Positions 48,249-62,029 of a stretch of DNA of 64,000 bases are shown piece after piece. The translations under genes were made by a program, and so were the position numbers. The first letter of the stretch is position 1, and each line of letters begins with the position of its first letter. The notes under the pieces are model-generated. The model was not told the DNA's origin. It ran no database searches and was given only the letters and a program-made list of their open reading frames with translations. Origin of the DNA: Trichinella spiralis (lineage: Eukaryota; Nematoda; Enoplea; Trichinellida; Trichinellidae). The DNA lies in assembly GCA_000181795.3 (NCBI GenBank), contig CM012953.1, forward strand, positions 16,355,585 to 16,419,584, read 5' to 3'.

Positions 48249-51200
48249 CTACGCAGCATAGTGTTGTTGACGTGCAGGGTTATTCGCACTTCTCCGATGA
48301 CCGGATAAATTGCCGAATATATCACGAATCGATTCTGACCAACCCTGCCATAATATATAATTAAAATATGTAAATATTAAATTTTTAAATTAAATTAAAA
48401 AAAATAATAAAATTCGAGAACCGGAAAAGTTGCCCAGCGTACTTTACTGGCGGTCCGGCGTTCTCCATGGGCGTCGATCACTTTTTGATATCGAAGCTTG
48501 CAAGCAGCTTCAATGGTCTTGGCCATTGCGCCGGCGCTCGGTTCGACGTGGAAAACATAACACATATAATTCTCCGTAGACATGTGCATGATGAAAGCGC
48601 AATGTCTGAAAAGTGATTAATTGTAATAAATTTTCCAAACAGAAAATTCATCATTCAACGTTCTTGATCATTTGGTTCACTTTTATCAATCGTCGTCAGT
48701 CAGTCAATATCATTCGGTCGTATAAATTTCTACATACCTTTCTTATTAATCAATCACAACATTAAATATCTATCATTCAGAAAGCAAAACATTTTACAAT
48801 ATTTTATTGATCAAATAAATTTAATAATAATAATAATAATTTACACTTGAAAAGCACTTATTATTATACTAATTAACAAATCAAATAATTAATTGCATAA
48901 TTCAATTTTCAATTTCAGTTAATAATCTATTGGAAGATTAATTTATTGTTATAATTTGAAAAATTGAAATACAAAAACAATATCTGCAATTGGTCAACCG
49001 ATAGCACTTGCTTACTTAATGTCTCGTCCGATTCCAAGAAAAGACAAATAACGCACACGGCACTCAGCTATCTGATTTCCGCCAACTTCCGTCACGGTGA
49101 TTGTTGAAGGTGCAATGCTCACGTCAACTAAAATCCAACGCTCAGAACGAACCTGAGCCACTAGCCGATCAACAGCTTCGTTAAGTACATCCACTCCTAT
49201 AAAACAAACAAGTTAATTAATTAATTAATTAATGGAATTTAAAAATTAAAAACAAAAAAAAAGAATAATAAAAAAAAATCAACAAAAGCCATGTGCCTGT
49301 CTGCTTATTATTATATAGACATACCGGTGGCTTTTGGAACTTGAGTGACACCGAGAAAATGAGCACGGATCACTTTCTTCGGCTCTTCCATCGGCGTTGG
49401 AAATGAATCTGCAAAATAATGAAAATCAAAACCGTTTTTTCAATTTTTTTTTATTAAATAAAGCAAAACAAAAAAATTAAATGAAATCAACGCATACATA
49501 TATTTTGTAAGTTGATCAAATAGACTTTAAATTAAAAATTATATCCAAAATATCATGCACAGCATACAACAATGCATTTTACATATATACATGTATAAAT
49601 AAGAACAAACATTAACATTAAAATATTACACTATTTTACCCCAGCCGAATAAACATTTGCAATTTATTTGTACATCCATGAATAATACAATGCAACATTA
49701 ACAGAAAAATATGCTTCTGCAGCACAAAGAAGTGATTACGACCACAACAACCCATCTATCAACAGTGTTACAACACAAAAATATAACTTCAATATTATCA
49801 AAAAAAAAGTCTCAGTTAAAAAAACATAATATAAAATTCTATTAAACTTAAATTAAATAAATATGCTATTATAAATAATGTTTTCAATTGATCAATCACG
49901 TCAAACAGCGACATTATAATATAATTTATATAGACTTAATCAAAGATCACACGGATGGATATAAATAATATATTTGAAAACAACTGTTTTTCCATTTCTG
50001 AATCTCTGTCTAGATGTAAATGCGTATATATTTCATAAAAATATAATTTTATGAATTCAATTACAAAATAAATAATAAAGGAAAGAAATTTTGTTATATT
50101 GGTGATGAAATTGCACACAATCTTGTACACCTTTTACAACTCCCACTCTTGGTTGGAAATTTTCTGAACAAAAACATAAAAATGTTCAGATCAATTCATA
50201 TAATTTGAGTTCATATAAATCGACTGAGGAGGTGTTCCAGCATAAGGGATTATAAATTTCGTCTGATCGATAAAAGCAAAATCGAAAAGTCACTGCCTTG
50301 ATAGCTGGAGCTTATTCGACAATATTTCGCTATGAAAAAGCATAAAAATAAACGACACAGTCGCTTAAAGCGACCCATCAAAACCAATTTATAAAAATCA
50401 AAACTAAAATGATGCCAACAAATAAATCACATCACTTTATCGACATTTAAAAGTCTATTATACTTTAAAAGAAGATGAAGAAGAAGAAAGTTGAAATGTT
50501 AAGAAAGAAGCAACTTGATCTTTTATAAAGTAATTGAAAATAAAAATCAAACTCTACGAATTATATTTCAACCAATCTGCATAATCAGTTTCAGTTAGTT
50601 ATTTATTAATTGATGATGTAATAATAAATAAAATAAAACAACAAGAAAAATGCTTTGCCATTAAATAAATTCAAAATCACTCACCAACAACTACAGGCTT
50701 ACGTCGATGACTGTTCTCATTACGGCCGGGCAACAACGAGTTCGGTCGCTTCTCCATCATAAGCCGTTTGCAGATGTCTCTGAGTGTGTTGGCAATTGTT
50801 CGGGCCGGAGTGTCACAACGAAACACATGACACATAAAGCGTCGGCTATTTCGATCACGCGCAACATAGGCGAAATCTCTTAAAATTTCATTTATAATAA
50901 TTAAAAAACAAATATATATATATATATATCCATATAAAATTTTACTTTGTCTCACAACAACAACAACAACTGTTATTTATATTAAAATAACAGAGAACAC
51001 TAGCAGTACAATAGACTTGCAATAAAAGTGAAACACCACTGCACATGCTTACAAAATACTTTACAAAACAATATATATATATATATAATACATCGAATTT
51101 ACCTTTCTCTTAAACCAGATCAACGTCGAGCAAATGAAAGGGAGAAAAAATAATAACACGTCAGTAAGGGTGAAATAAAAATAATTAAAAAAATTTTTTT

Positions 51201-54200
51201 TAACTCTCACCTTCCATTATCCCTTCCGACACCCCAGACTCGAATCTGATGAATCGGCTGTACGTGCAGTACAGTATCACTGTCCGGATCGCACAGACGC
51301 AAGTCATGATCGTCAAGTTCCATGATCAACTCTTTTCCCTGAAAATGCATCAGTGATGGTGGCAAAAAAATAAAATAAAATACTCTCCATATGCCAACGT
51401 TGTGGAACCACATACATCACCCCATTTGGATACATTGTCCATAAAATCATTTCGACCCGTTGACAGGTCGACTATGGCACGATTGACCGCACGAGAGCTT
51501 TTCTCAGGAGTCAAGTTCTCCTCAGCAATTTCAGTCCAACCAAGAGAGCGAACCGCAAAGCGTACCGGCTAAAATTGAAAATTCTGTACAACACGGCAAA
51601 AATAAGAATAAGAAACATCAGTCAGTGTTATTGTGCAATTTATACAATTCGCCCAATTTGTTCACCAATGGTGGCAGTATGCTTGTGAAAAGTTGACAAA
51701 TTGCAAAAATTCACAGAACTGAAAAGAAAAATTTTTTTCTGGCCTTATTATTAAAATGAAAAATATGAAAAACGAAAACATTAATAATAATGTCAAATTG
51801 CACGTCTGATCTGCTTAAATGATTATCAGTCAAGAGTTGGACTTTTCGCATTGATTCACTTTGCATTCTGGCTGAGTTGAACGTAAAGTAAAAATAAAAG
51901 GGAAATAAAATGTAAAACATGAACTGAATTGCAACAAAAATTAGTCATTGACATTAAACAAAACTGCACTGTTCAAAGCAGTGTAAATTACTTTTTCATT
52001 TTTTTGAAAAGCTATTTAAATGGTAATAATATTATTGGGATTGTTGATTGCAATGTAAAGATGCTCGTGTAGAATTAATAAACCAACGCGTACGGGGACA
52101 ATAGCTAATATAAAGTAGCAGTAGGGATGTAAATTGAATTTCATTGGATAAAACTCTAAGCAGCCTGAAATGTTCAAATCCTGCAACTATTTTCATTCAA
52201 TATCATCAGCTGCGTGCGAGAGTAGTTTTGAAAATTTTAAAAATCAATTTCAAATTGTAAAGAATGTTGTGCAAATTTATGAGTGTTAATTTTAACAAAA
52301 AAAACTGTTTTTTTTTTGTAAATTGCAACAGATAGAATAGAATTATGCTATGCTATTAATCGGGATGCTTCCTAAAAGGCGATTAAATAAATGATAATAA
52401 ATTTACAAATTTACAATACCAGCAATGCGCCTCTTATCCAAATCAGCACGTTCGCCAAAGAAGCCGTCATTGACAAGATGATGCAGAAAAGGAAAAGCAA
52501 AAGAAGTTGAAAATCAGAAGAAGGATAAATAATAATAATTAATAAATAGAAAATAAAAAACACAAAAGTGAATTCGCTTGTTGAATAAATAATTCGTCCA
52601 TGTTTTTTGTTGAATCCATCGGATGCTTTTCTGTTCTGGCCAAAAATATCGGTTGCACGTTTTGCCGTATGCTTCAATGAGGGGAGGGGGTTAAAGTATG
52701 AATGTGGAAGCGAAATCCAAGCGAATTTTGTTGGAAAATGTCTTAAAAAGATTCAAAGGATGCTCATATTTTGACGACGATTGGCCGTGAGGAGATTTGA
52801 AAACGACGCATGCGAAAAATGACCAAAGCAACGCCAAAGCCGGCTGAATTCCACTTTCAACAACGATGATGATTATGATGATGAGCTAATGATCAAAGTG
52901 GAGACATTAAATCGTTGACAGGAACACATCACACAGAGCAGCCAGTATGGCTATCTATTTTCGGCAGCGCAGCCTATCAGCAGCAACCGATTTATCAAAA
53001 TATGCAACAGAACAAACAAAAATTAAAATAAAAAAGCTGCCTGCCTGCATGCTATTTTGAAAACAAACAAAAGTACAAAAAAGTGACATCATACTGAATG
53101 GATATTGAAAAGTAACAGTACATTTAGAAATCACAAAAAATTTCACAACAACAACATGATAATAAACTTTAAAACAATTGCAAACACAAACATGTCGTTG
53201 TTTTGCTTTTTTACTTTTCATTATTGCCGAATCGAAGCATTACCAAATAATATAAGCAGAAAATCAATATTTCCACAATCCCGTATATATATATTATATC
53301 AAAATTTGCACAATTCTTCAATGTGATGAAACAAGCAAATATTCAGAAAAAAAATTCTAATAATAAACGAAATTAGAGAAAAAAAACTACCATTTGATAT
53401 ATTAGATTAAATAATCTAATTTAAATTGAATATACTAGAAAATAAATAAAGTTAGCAGCAAACAGAAAAATAAACGAATACAAAATGCATAAGATGAAGA
53501 AGAAGAAGAAGAAGAAGCTTTGATTTGCTGTCAACTTATCTATCTTACCATGCAAGCAATTCAACTCGCAGCACAGTGTCACAAAGCAGAGACAAATAAA
53601 AGTTCGCGTTTGTGTTGTTCTAATAATATTTTAAGATAATGTTCGCAAAATTGAACGTGTACAAATTTTTCACGAATAATTAATTTGAAATTAAATTTCA
53701 AATTTCTCCTCACTATTATGGAAAATAAAGCTACAAACTAAGACAAACAAATAAACAAAATTCATACCCCTCTTGAATCTGCTTCTTCACATGTATTTCT
53801 GAAATAAACAATAAAAAACAGCTGTAAATAAATAAATAAATAAATAAATAAAGATGCAACTTTACTTCTCACTATTACTGGAATCCCGTTCGACTCTTCG
53901 TTTGAGCGTTGTCTGCTTAAATGCGCGTTCAACAATGATCGGCTGCTCAAGCGGTGTGGTCGATCGGTTGTGCTTCGTCTTCTGTTCCGACTGTTCAGAA
54001 CTTTCCGACGTGTCGCTTTGACTTTCGTAATTCAAAGTCTACAAAATTGGAAATTACAAAAATAAATATCTCAAAAATAACAAACTCAAGAAATATTATT
54101 ATACCAAAAAAAAACCAGGCAATAATATCTTTTGATTTAAATTTTTTCTTATATATATACTTTTTACATTTACTTCCACTTTTTTCTTTGTTGAAAAAAA

Positions 54201-57200
54201 TTCAAAAATAATTCACTCTACTTCCCATCAAAAAGCTAATTTCATTTGTTACACAAAAGCAACAAGCATATAAAAATACAAGATATAAATTTCGAACAGA
54301 ATAATTCCAAGTAAAATCATAATGCACCCAGTATTTTTTCACTGATTTATTTCTACAGTAGATAAGAAAAAAAATTGCTTGAAGTAACTTTCTTCTGAAA
54401 AATCAAATTCATCAACCGAACAACCTATCCCAATAATACTCTGAAGTCATACCTTGACCAGTCCGGTTAATTCTGAATAAGCAAGCGCTTTCCAAACACT
54501 AACTGCGTGCAACATCGCAAATAAAAAATAATACCACGGACTGCAGTTCAATTTCTAAAATGAAATCTTCCCATGCAAACGTCTCTCTCATTCTCTCTCT
54601 CTAGATGTACAAATTTATTCAGACATACACACACAGGCATCTATATATACATATATATATGTCTGTGTGTGTGCACATATAAATTTAAAAGAAAACAAAT
54701 AGACTCTCGGAGATACAAAGTATCAGAACAATATATCCCATCCTGATTAACGGACAATGGTGCAGAATACGCAGATAGCCTGTGTTTGAATGTACGCGAT
54801 GCAGATGAAAAGCACGGATTAAAGTCAACGATGATTTCCCACAGGTCTGAACAAAATGCAGTTCATTTCACTAGTATTATCAGTTTCAAAGCAGCATAAT
54901 CAAACTAATAGTGTTGTTGGAATAAAGAAAAAGAAAAAATAAATTATACCATACGTCAAAGTAAAATTGAAACAATTTTCTGAATAAACATTAAAATAAC
55001 AAAAAATATGACGGATCTACTACGATCAATTCATCGCCTGGCCAACTGCATCACATTCAATTAATTGATTCACAAATACACGGCGGCCAAGGCGAGCAAG
55101 TTGCCGTTGTTCCACAATTTGAATAATAACTGAACTGAACAATACCAAAGCTTGGACCCATCTCCCCTAACAATAAACCCTAACATCATCCGACAAACTG
55201 TTGCTTAGGTAATTTATAATTATTACACACAGCACTGTGCTATACTGTTTGGATTAATATTACTTGGAAAAAAAAATTTTTTTTTCATTATCTCATCAGT
55301 GTTAAAATTGAATTATGATAATATGCGTTTGTTGTAATAGAATTAATTAATTGGTGATATTGTTGTTGTTGTTGTTGTTCACAATGCTCACCTTCATCGA
55401 TTCTGTTGGACGTTCGCGTTGTACAGTGCCCGAATCAACGTGCCAATAATAGCTGAAACCGCGTGGATCTAGAAAATGAAAAAAGTTAAAATTAACTGCT
55501 AACAACATTAAGCCAACAACAAGGAAAATAAACGTCGTCAAACAGGTTATGAAAAAGAACGAATGAACCAGTTTCAACAAGCGAATTGTTCAAGCAAAAT
55601 TAATTCTCCTTCTTGTTCATGTAATAATAATAATATCTCAGCATGCTTAAAATGAAAAATCTTATGTCTCATAAAATTATTGCATTGAAATTATAACAAA
55701 TCGCATTACAAAATAATAAATAAAAACTATAACATTATGAAAATTTAAACAAATTAGAATTTAATTTCAAATTAAAAAAGAATATATATATATTTCAAAT
55801 AAAGCAATTCGTGGAAATTTCATGTGGAAAGTAAAGAGAAGTTAAGCTGCCTTTCAAACAAGAATCATCATGTGAAGGGAAAAATTATGCATTTAAAAAA
55901 AACAAATACGCATAGAAAAAGAAAATGAAAAAAAATCACCTTCGTGCCGCTCCCAACCAGGAGGCAGAGGTCTTCTGGGTGATTCATCGTTGTCGTTTTC
56001 AAAAGGCTGAATCAAATAATCCGGTAGTCGTCGAACTGGCTTCGATGGCTGAGCATACTCCATCTGTATACCGCTGTCATGACTGTCCGGCGATTTAACG
56101 TGCCTTAAAACAAACAAAACCATGCATCAACTATTCATTAATAGGTAAATTTCCAAATTCAAACACTTCCTTCCATTCATATATTATGTTCAATAACACT
56201 TACGACAGTGAAATTTAATGCGTTATCATCAAAATCAAATAAAACACGCTTGCCCAATGAAACTATTATAAAAAATCTTGTCTCTAAAAAACACTTTGAC
56301 GTGAACTGAAAATAACTCCTGCTTTTGTTTAATGGTCATACAAATCGTACTGTAGCATTCATGGGAAAATTCATGAAAATTGTTCACTGTTGAAAGTTTC
56401 GCATTTATTAGAAAATGACATTTTTATCAGAATGCCAACAAATTGAACAAATTAATGATAAAAATAATTTTAAAAAATACGCGAAAGGAAGCTTGAAAAA
56501 ATACGGAACATTAAATCGATCGAATGAATTGATTTGTTTAAGCAATGATTTTGAAACTGAAAAACGAGCATCAATTCTTTCCACTGGAAAAGGCGTTGCA
56601 GTGAAAGGCCAGCATAAATATGATGAAAGACAATGTATGAAAAGAATAAAACATTTCTTTTGCATTCAATCAATGTAAATGAAACAACTGTAATTTCTTT
56701 TCAAAATTAATCCATATATCAATTTCATAGGTAGTAATGGATGTTTCATTTTGCTAATCAATTTATTGCTTGTCCCATTCAAATTGAAGTGAAATCAACT
56801 ACTGTGGAAAAAAAAACATTATTTTCTTTCCCATTTCTGGCAAAAAATCCACGCCGGTGAATACATACTTGAAAAATTCGATTGCAATCGTATTCTTTTT
56901 TCGTAATAACATTTCTCTAATTAAACCACCCCGCTGCTGTCTTTTCTATTTGTCATCGGTGCTTCATTTCATTCTCTCCGCTACAATGAATCATCATTCA
57001 TTCATACCGCTGACAGACTTCTTCGTATGCATGCATAAATGATCATACAGTACATTTTAGTCAACTAGTCGTACAGATGGGTAGAGTTTTCAAGTAATAT
57101 TTATTATTAGTCGTTTCGCCAAATCGAACCAATAAAAATAATTTAATCTAATTTTCATCACTCGTTCCTGTGCATCGTGCTCCACTGCGGAATAATTTAT

Positions 57201-58840
57201 TGAATGTTCAATAACCACTGCCAATTCACAATGCTAATGTCAGTCAGTAGCTTGTCAGCAGTTTTCTTGTATTAAAATCTTTCGCAAATGCAAATGTTCC
57301 ACTTCAGTTATATACAAAATCAATCAATCAACCAACCAATTAACAACAACATAACTTTGCTTGGGTTCGAAAAATATGAATTAGGTACGTTTTAAAAGAG
57401 AAGAAGAAAAAAATGCTCATTGTGAACGGCAGATTTTTCCACTTTCAACACAACTTGCTCAAATTTTGTTGTGTAAAAAAATGAAGTTGTAAACAAAAAT
57501 TTCCTTGCAAATTGGATAAAAATCAAAACAAATAAATAAATTTAATAAAAACCTCAAACATTAATAAAAAAATAATTAACAAATCTAAAAAATAAAATAA
57601 ATTACTCAGTGTAATTTTGTAATTAATTATTTTGCTCGAAATCTGACGATAATGTTATCTACTTAATAATTGATATAGTGGTGTGTGTGTGTGTGTGTGT
57701 GTGTAATTTGAATAAACAACAACAACAACATCAACAATTTATCAAATAAAATGCGCACAAGATGGGCTGCTGCCACCCTCGATGCTCCATTCCAAATGTC
57801 CACTACTAGGATCAGCTTTCTTGCCCAGATAGCGAAAATTGATCAACCGATAACGTCAAAAACAGCAACTTGTGTTCAATAAATCAATAAAAAGAAATAA
57901 ATTATATTTAAATAAAATAAACAAGTTGCTCATAAAATAACATTGATAAGGAAATCAAAAAAAAAACAAATTATAACAAGGAATATTAAATAAAATTAAG
58001 ATAAAAGAGAAGAAAATTGACTCTTACGCAACGTCGTCGGTAGCGTAAAACTCTTCAACGCTGTTGTCTCGAGCCGGAAGGTGATTGTTTGATCCGCCCT
58101 TGTCATTGTCATTGTCGTTGTAGTCGTCGCCCAAGTGGGCGTTGTCCATGGTCGAGGAGTGCCAGTAAAAAGAGTACGGATCCCGATGCTGAGTGACCAC
58201 GTTGGCGTCGTGGTGGCGACGGATCCGATAGCCGGCGCTGTTCAGCGCGGCTTTGTTGATCGCGTCGAAACTGCGCTGAAAATCGTTGGCGCCGTAGTCC
58301 ACCGAATCTTCCAGGCGCCTGTCCAAGCTTGGTCTGAAGCTGCTCATGGTTTCGTCATCGACCGACATCCCCAAACGGCTCAACGGCTCCTCGATAGTCG
58401 TTGTTGCCGAATTTCCAATATTCAACACCAACTCTCGTTCCGAACGATTCGTCTCGACCAAATCTGACGTTGCCCCGTCGTAACAGTCGACACCTTCTCC
58501 AGCACACGAATTATTATTACCTGCCAAATAAAATGCAACACTGTTCAATTCGTAACAATTTCAATTGGATTTGTTTTTCTCCATTTGAAAAATATATGCA
58601 AATTAAACGAAATTATCCAAAAATTTGACAACTGATTGAAAAATTAAAATCATCAACAAAATCTGTCTGCTTGAACGTGTGAGTGGGTTTTCGTCTGTGC
58701 GAGTAATTTGTGAAACACTGACCATGCTGGATTTCGGTGACAATTTTCTCCATTCGTACATTGGCATTCGACACAGTTTGTTTTCCAAAAATACCATCCT
58801 CCGAACAGCGCGTCGAAGCTGCAACTGCTGCTGTCGCCAT
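48249..58840 (-). CDS. APBB: amyloid precursor-binding FE65 homologue (APBB; FEH-1 type)
   Basis: The largest gene here. Exon 1 (58723-58840) starts MATAAVAASTRCSEDG; exon 2 (58028-58520) encodes an acidic, unstructured region. A split WW domain follows: exon 55940-56103 ends RPLPPGWERHEG and the next (about 55390-55470) gives DPRGFSYYWHVDSGTVQRER. A Ser/Glu-rich linker lies at 53860-54040. PTB1 begins PVRFAVRSLGWTEIAEE (51.5 kb), then LMLELDD-like LIMELDDHDLRLCDPDSD, VWGVGRDNGR and RDFAYVARDRNSRRFMCHVF (50.8 kb). PTB2 has HFLGVTQVPKATGMDVLNE, ECRVRYLSFLGIGRD and CYVFHVEPSAGAMAKTIEAA with LRYQK (48.5 kb). The last exon ends GWSESIRDIFGNLSGHRR to a stop at 48249. FE65 proteins bind the APP tail NPxY by PTB2. 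The junction between the linker (53.8 kb) and PTB1 (51.6 kb) did not join in phase; another small exon is probably missing. Confidence 0.9.
53496..53517. repeat. (GAA)n repeat
   Basis: Seven GAA units in an intron of the FE65 homologue. Confidence 0.9.
53825..53852. repeat. (AAAT)n repeat
   Basis: Seven AAAT units in the intron next to the linker exon of the FE65 homologue. Confidence 0.9.
57679..57704. repeat. (GT)n microsatellite
   Basis: Thirteen GT units in the large intron between exons 2 and 3 of the FE65 homologue. Confidence 0.95.
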
Positions 58841-58891
58841 GGTCCACTTTGCTTCTTAATTAATTAATAGCTTGATATACATATATATATT

Positions 58892-58925
<34 letters not shown>

Positions 58926-58928
58926 CGC
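58892..58928. repeat. (GT)n(GC)n tract
   Basis: About thirteen GT units run directly into alternating GC, 50 bases upstream of the FE65-homologue ATG. Alternating purine-pyrimidine of this sort favours Z-DNA. Confidence 0.9.
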
Positions 58929-59085
58929 TCTTGTTATTCCAATGGACACCAATCAGGGCAAATGTTCTCTCAACGACTGAAGCACGAGTTTCAAGAAAAA
59001 CTTGCTCGACCCAGCAGAAGCTAGGCTACAAGTGGCTAGAAAACAAATATTACAGTAAACCAGCAAACATGCAAACGCCAAACAA

Positions 59086-59109
59086 ACACACACACACACA
59101 CACACACAC
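59086..59109. repeat. (CA)n tract
   Basis: Twelve CA units followed by CGTACGCGCACG, roughly the reverse complement of the GT/GC tract 160 bases away. Confidence 0.9.
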
Positions 59110-60769
59110 GTACGCGCACGCCAACGCCCACATTTTACAATTGTCACGAGAATCACGAGAAAGTCAAGAGACCGGACTTGAATTGCAGAACAAGAATGAA
59201 AACTAAAAATCCAAATCAACGGCACCAAAAACATAACCAAGGGAAATGGTCGGATGCAATTTTAACAGAACAAAACGGACGACACAACTCTGCAGAAATA
59301 TGATGGTGTAGCAATGCTTGCGTCTCTCACTGCTAGCAGGCCAAATTTGAACGTGCCACAAACAAATGGATAATCAATACGAACGGATGGACCGACTGAT
59401 GGAAAATTAAACAATTCAGCTTCCCGCTACCAATGAAAAACTAAACCAATGCTAGCTGACCAAAGCAGACGACACAAAATGTCCCAGCCTTCATACAAAA
59501 TGAACAATCATTTCAACCAAAGTATGAGGAGCGATCGATTTTTTTTTTTGCCTTTTCAGAAAAAAATTCCACAAACAAAAATTCATTCTTGAATTTCTTT
59601 TCAAAATTCACCCCTCTTCAAATCACTGAAAACAAAATCCAAAATAAATTAAATAAATAAATAAATGATTCTCAGGTAGTAAACAAATTCCGTCAGACAA
59701 AAGTAAACAGTGTCAATTTGTGCAACTCTCTAATTGCTTGAGAATCAATTCAACCGTCAAGTTCTAGTCTGTGTGTGGAAAAACAACAAATTGGAAAAAT
59801 ATTTCATCCGCACGATGTACCACCAATCATCCCATCCATCCATCCTTTTCAAATGCAAAAACTAAACAATAATAATACCTACGGAATCTAATTGTTGCCC
59901 AATGATTTCATTTCATCTGTTTAACTGTTTATTTTTGTTCACATCAAATTTATTATTTCATAAATATATCGGACCTGTCAACATATAAACTAAACAACAA
60001 GGAGGAAATTTTTAATTTTTTTTCGAATGCTATTCGTACTTGGTAACCAAAGAGTATATAAATAAATCTCACTTGTGAATTTAAACATGCTCTGCACAGA
60101 AGGAAAATATTGCTGAGAAAAGAAGTGACAAAAGTTCAACAACAAAAAAATGACAAATACAGTATGTCAAGCAGTTACAGTCATTTGTTCCGGTCAAAAA
60201 GATCAGTGCAGGTGTAAATACTTGACCACAAATCAACGCATTTGAAACAACTGGCGATCACGAAAACAAACAAACAAAAACGGATTCAAAAATCTTTCCA
60301 AACTTACCATTTGTCATCCGGTTCATCAGCTGTGTGTTGTTTAGTATTTCATGCATACAAAAAAAATACCTGAAAATCACAAACTGTCGATAAATAGAAA
60401 AACAAATCAAGTGACAAACCGTTGAATTTGATTTTCCTGAACAAATATGGCACTGCTGAACAGGAAAAAAAAGGGCCAATGCTTCCTCTTTCAAACTGCA
60501 ATAATATAAAAGGAACAAAATGAACGCTGCTTGAAACAAACGTGCTGTTTCTCTTTTAACCAATAATTCTACCTGTTGCTGTAACGACAGTCAAAAAAGC
60601 TACAATAAAATTAATAAGTTATGTTTTCTTCTTATCATCCATTTCACAGATATGGATATTCGATGAGGATTCAACCTGCGACTTGTTACATCAATGCAAA
60701 TTCTTCATTTTTTGAGATGAATAAATTTTTATTTACTCAAATTGTTAACTTGTATAAAACGTTTTGCAA

Positions 60770-62029
60770 CTAGAATTTGCGAGAAAGACGTCGGTGCTTT
60801 CTTGAAAGCGCATGAGCATTCCACTGATTTTTAGCAATATACCGATTGCAGGTTTCGCAACGTACGTAGAGAAGTTTGTCGTCGTGGGCTTTCCAATCCA
60901 ACGATTTCTGATTCAACGGTTCCATGACCGGTGGAACCGTGGCAGGGCATAAAAACCAGTCGACCAGTGTCAGTGCTTGTGCAATGCAGTGACGAAATGA
61001 GTGCGGCGTGTCGACATGCATATCCAAAGCGTATACAGGCAACGCGACGGAACCGGGCCGTCGGACGATACGATTTTCAATCCATTTCACCTGCTTTTTC
61101 GCGTACCTGCAAGTAGCCAAGTGCAGTTGTTCCAAGCAACGTTGAAATATCTCCAGACCATGAGTAGAATGGCGCGCCTCTGGCTCCAAACGGAGAAATG
61201 GCAAAAATTCCTTGAATCCTAAACACTGAAAAGCACCTTTGGCTTGGTTGTCGTTGGGTATGCTGTTCTGTTTGGCGACGTACTGGTCGTAAAAGGTGTC
61301 GTAAAATTCGACCAGCTCGTCTTTGAGTCCACGTTCCAGCATCCGTTCTAATCGAGCTTCCAAACGCTTGTGCAACAGTTGGCGGTCGATCCGAAGCCAC
61401 AGAATCAGACAGTTCTGAAAAAGTAGCTTTTGCTCAACATCGCAGAGGCGCTGCTGTTCCACCAGCTCGCTTTGCCGACGTCCAGTGGCGTGCCACACTT
61501 GCAAACTCCTCAACAATCGACGTCGATTGTTGGGATGCAAACGACAGGCCATGTCCGGATCGACTTTACGCAGCTCGTCGAGTAGCCGCTCGCCGTCCAT
61601 TGTAAGCAAATCAGCTGGCAGATCTTGGTAATAACAGTTTCCAGTGTGTGATGGTTGCTTTTCACTCAACAGTGTGTTCCAAATCAACGACTCAATGTAA
61701 TAATTGGTACCGCCAACCAACACCGGTAGACGACCCCGGCTCTGCACAGCGGCAATCGTTTGCAGAGCTTGCTGACGAAAATGCTGCACCGTGTAGCCGA
61801 ATGTCAGAGGATGCAAACTGCTCACAAGATGCTCGTCCACATTGCGGCGCTCTTCAACGGTGCTCTTGTTAGTTGCAATTGCCAAGCCACTGTACATCTG
61901 CATGGCGTCGGCGCTGATCATCTCACCGCCAGCGTGCAAGCACACTTCCACGGCTAGTTCAGTCTTGCCCGTGCCGGTGGCACCCAAAATTACCACGATA
62001 GGCTTTTTCCAGTCGACACCGCAGCGCAT
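60770..62029 (-). CDS. TRIT1: tRNA dimethylallyltransferase (TRIT1/MiaA family)
   Basis: Transfers a dimethylallyl group to A37 of tRNAs that read UNN codons. ATG at 62029 starts MRCGVDWKKPIVVILGATG, followed by the P-loop GATGTGKT, then EMISADAMQMYSGLAIATNK (family D-S-x-Q region), HLVSSLHPLTFGYTVQHFR, GRLPVLVGGTNYYIESLIW, HPNNRRRLLRSLQVWHATGR, and CLGFKEFLPFL. The C terminus has a matrin-type zinc finger (CETCNRYIAKNQWNAHALS then RKHRR), characteristic of eukaryotic members such as TRIT1, yeast MOD5 and C. elegans GRO-1. The coding sequence is one 1.26 kb exon with notably higher G+C than its flanks. An AG acceptor (TATACAG|GAAACATG) sits just before the ATG, so a 5' exon with a mitochondrial presequence is possible. 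Length about 419 residues, slightly shorter than human. Confidence 0.95.
   Translation of the reverse strand: MRCGVDWKKPIVVILGATGTGKTELAVEVCLHAGGEMISADAMQMYSGLAIATNKSTVEERRNVDEHLVSSLHPLTFGYTVQHFRQQALQTIAAVQSRGRLPVLVGGTNYYIESLIWNTLLSEKQPSHTGNCYYQDLPADLLTMDGERLLDELRKVDPDMACRLHPNNRRRLLRSLQVWHATGRRQSELVEQQRLCDVEQKLLFQNCLILWLRIDRQLLHKRLEARLERMLERGLKDELVEFYDTFYDQYVAKQNSIPNDNQAKGAFQCLGFKEFLPFLRLEPEARHSTHGLEIFQRCLEQLHLATCRYAKKQVKWIENRIVRRPGSVALPVYALDMHVDTPHSFRHCIAQALTLVDWFLCPATVPPVMEPLNQKSLDWKAHDDKLLYVRCETCNRYIAKNQWNAHALSRKHRRLSRKF

Larger units (their letters stand above)
58841..60769. other. upstream region of the FE65 homologue
   Basis: Contains the FE65 promoter and, at its right end, the 3' flank of the tRNA dimethylallyltransferase gene. 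Two opposed dinucleotide tracts are present. The 101-residue minus frame at 60258-60563 is hydrophobic and Cys-rich, with no recognised domain or partner exon; not called. No other gene seen. Confidence 0.4.

Noticed and set aside
52411-52677. Minus frame in the FE65 intron, considered as the missing exon (DGFFGERADLDKRRIAG)
   Set aside because: There is no acceptor AG in reach of the segment and no similarity to FE65 linkers; left unassigned.
60258-60563. 101-residue Cys- and Phe-rich minus frame
   Set aside because: No signal peptide pattern with matching downstream domain, no recognised family; likely chance in AT-rich sequence.
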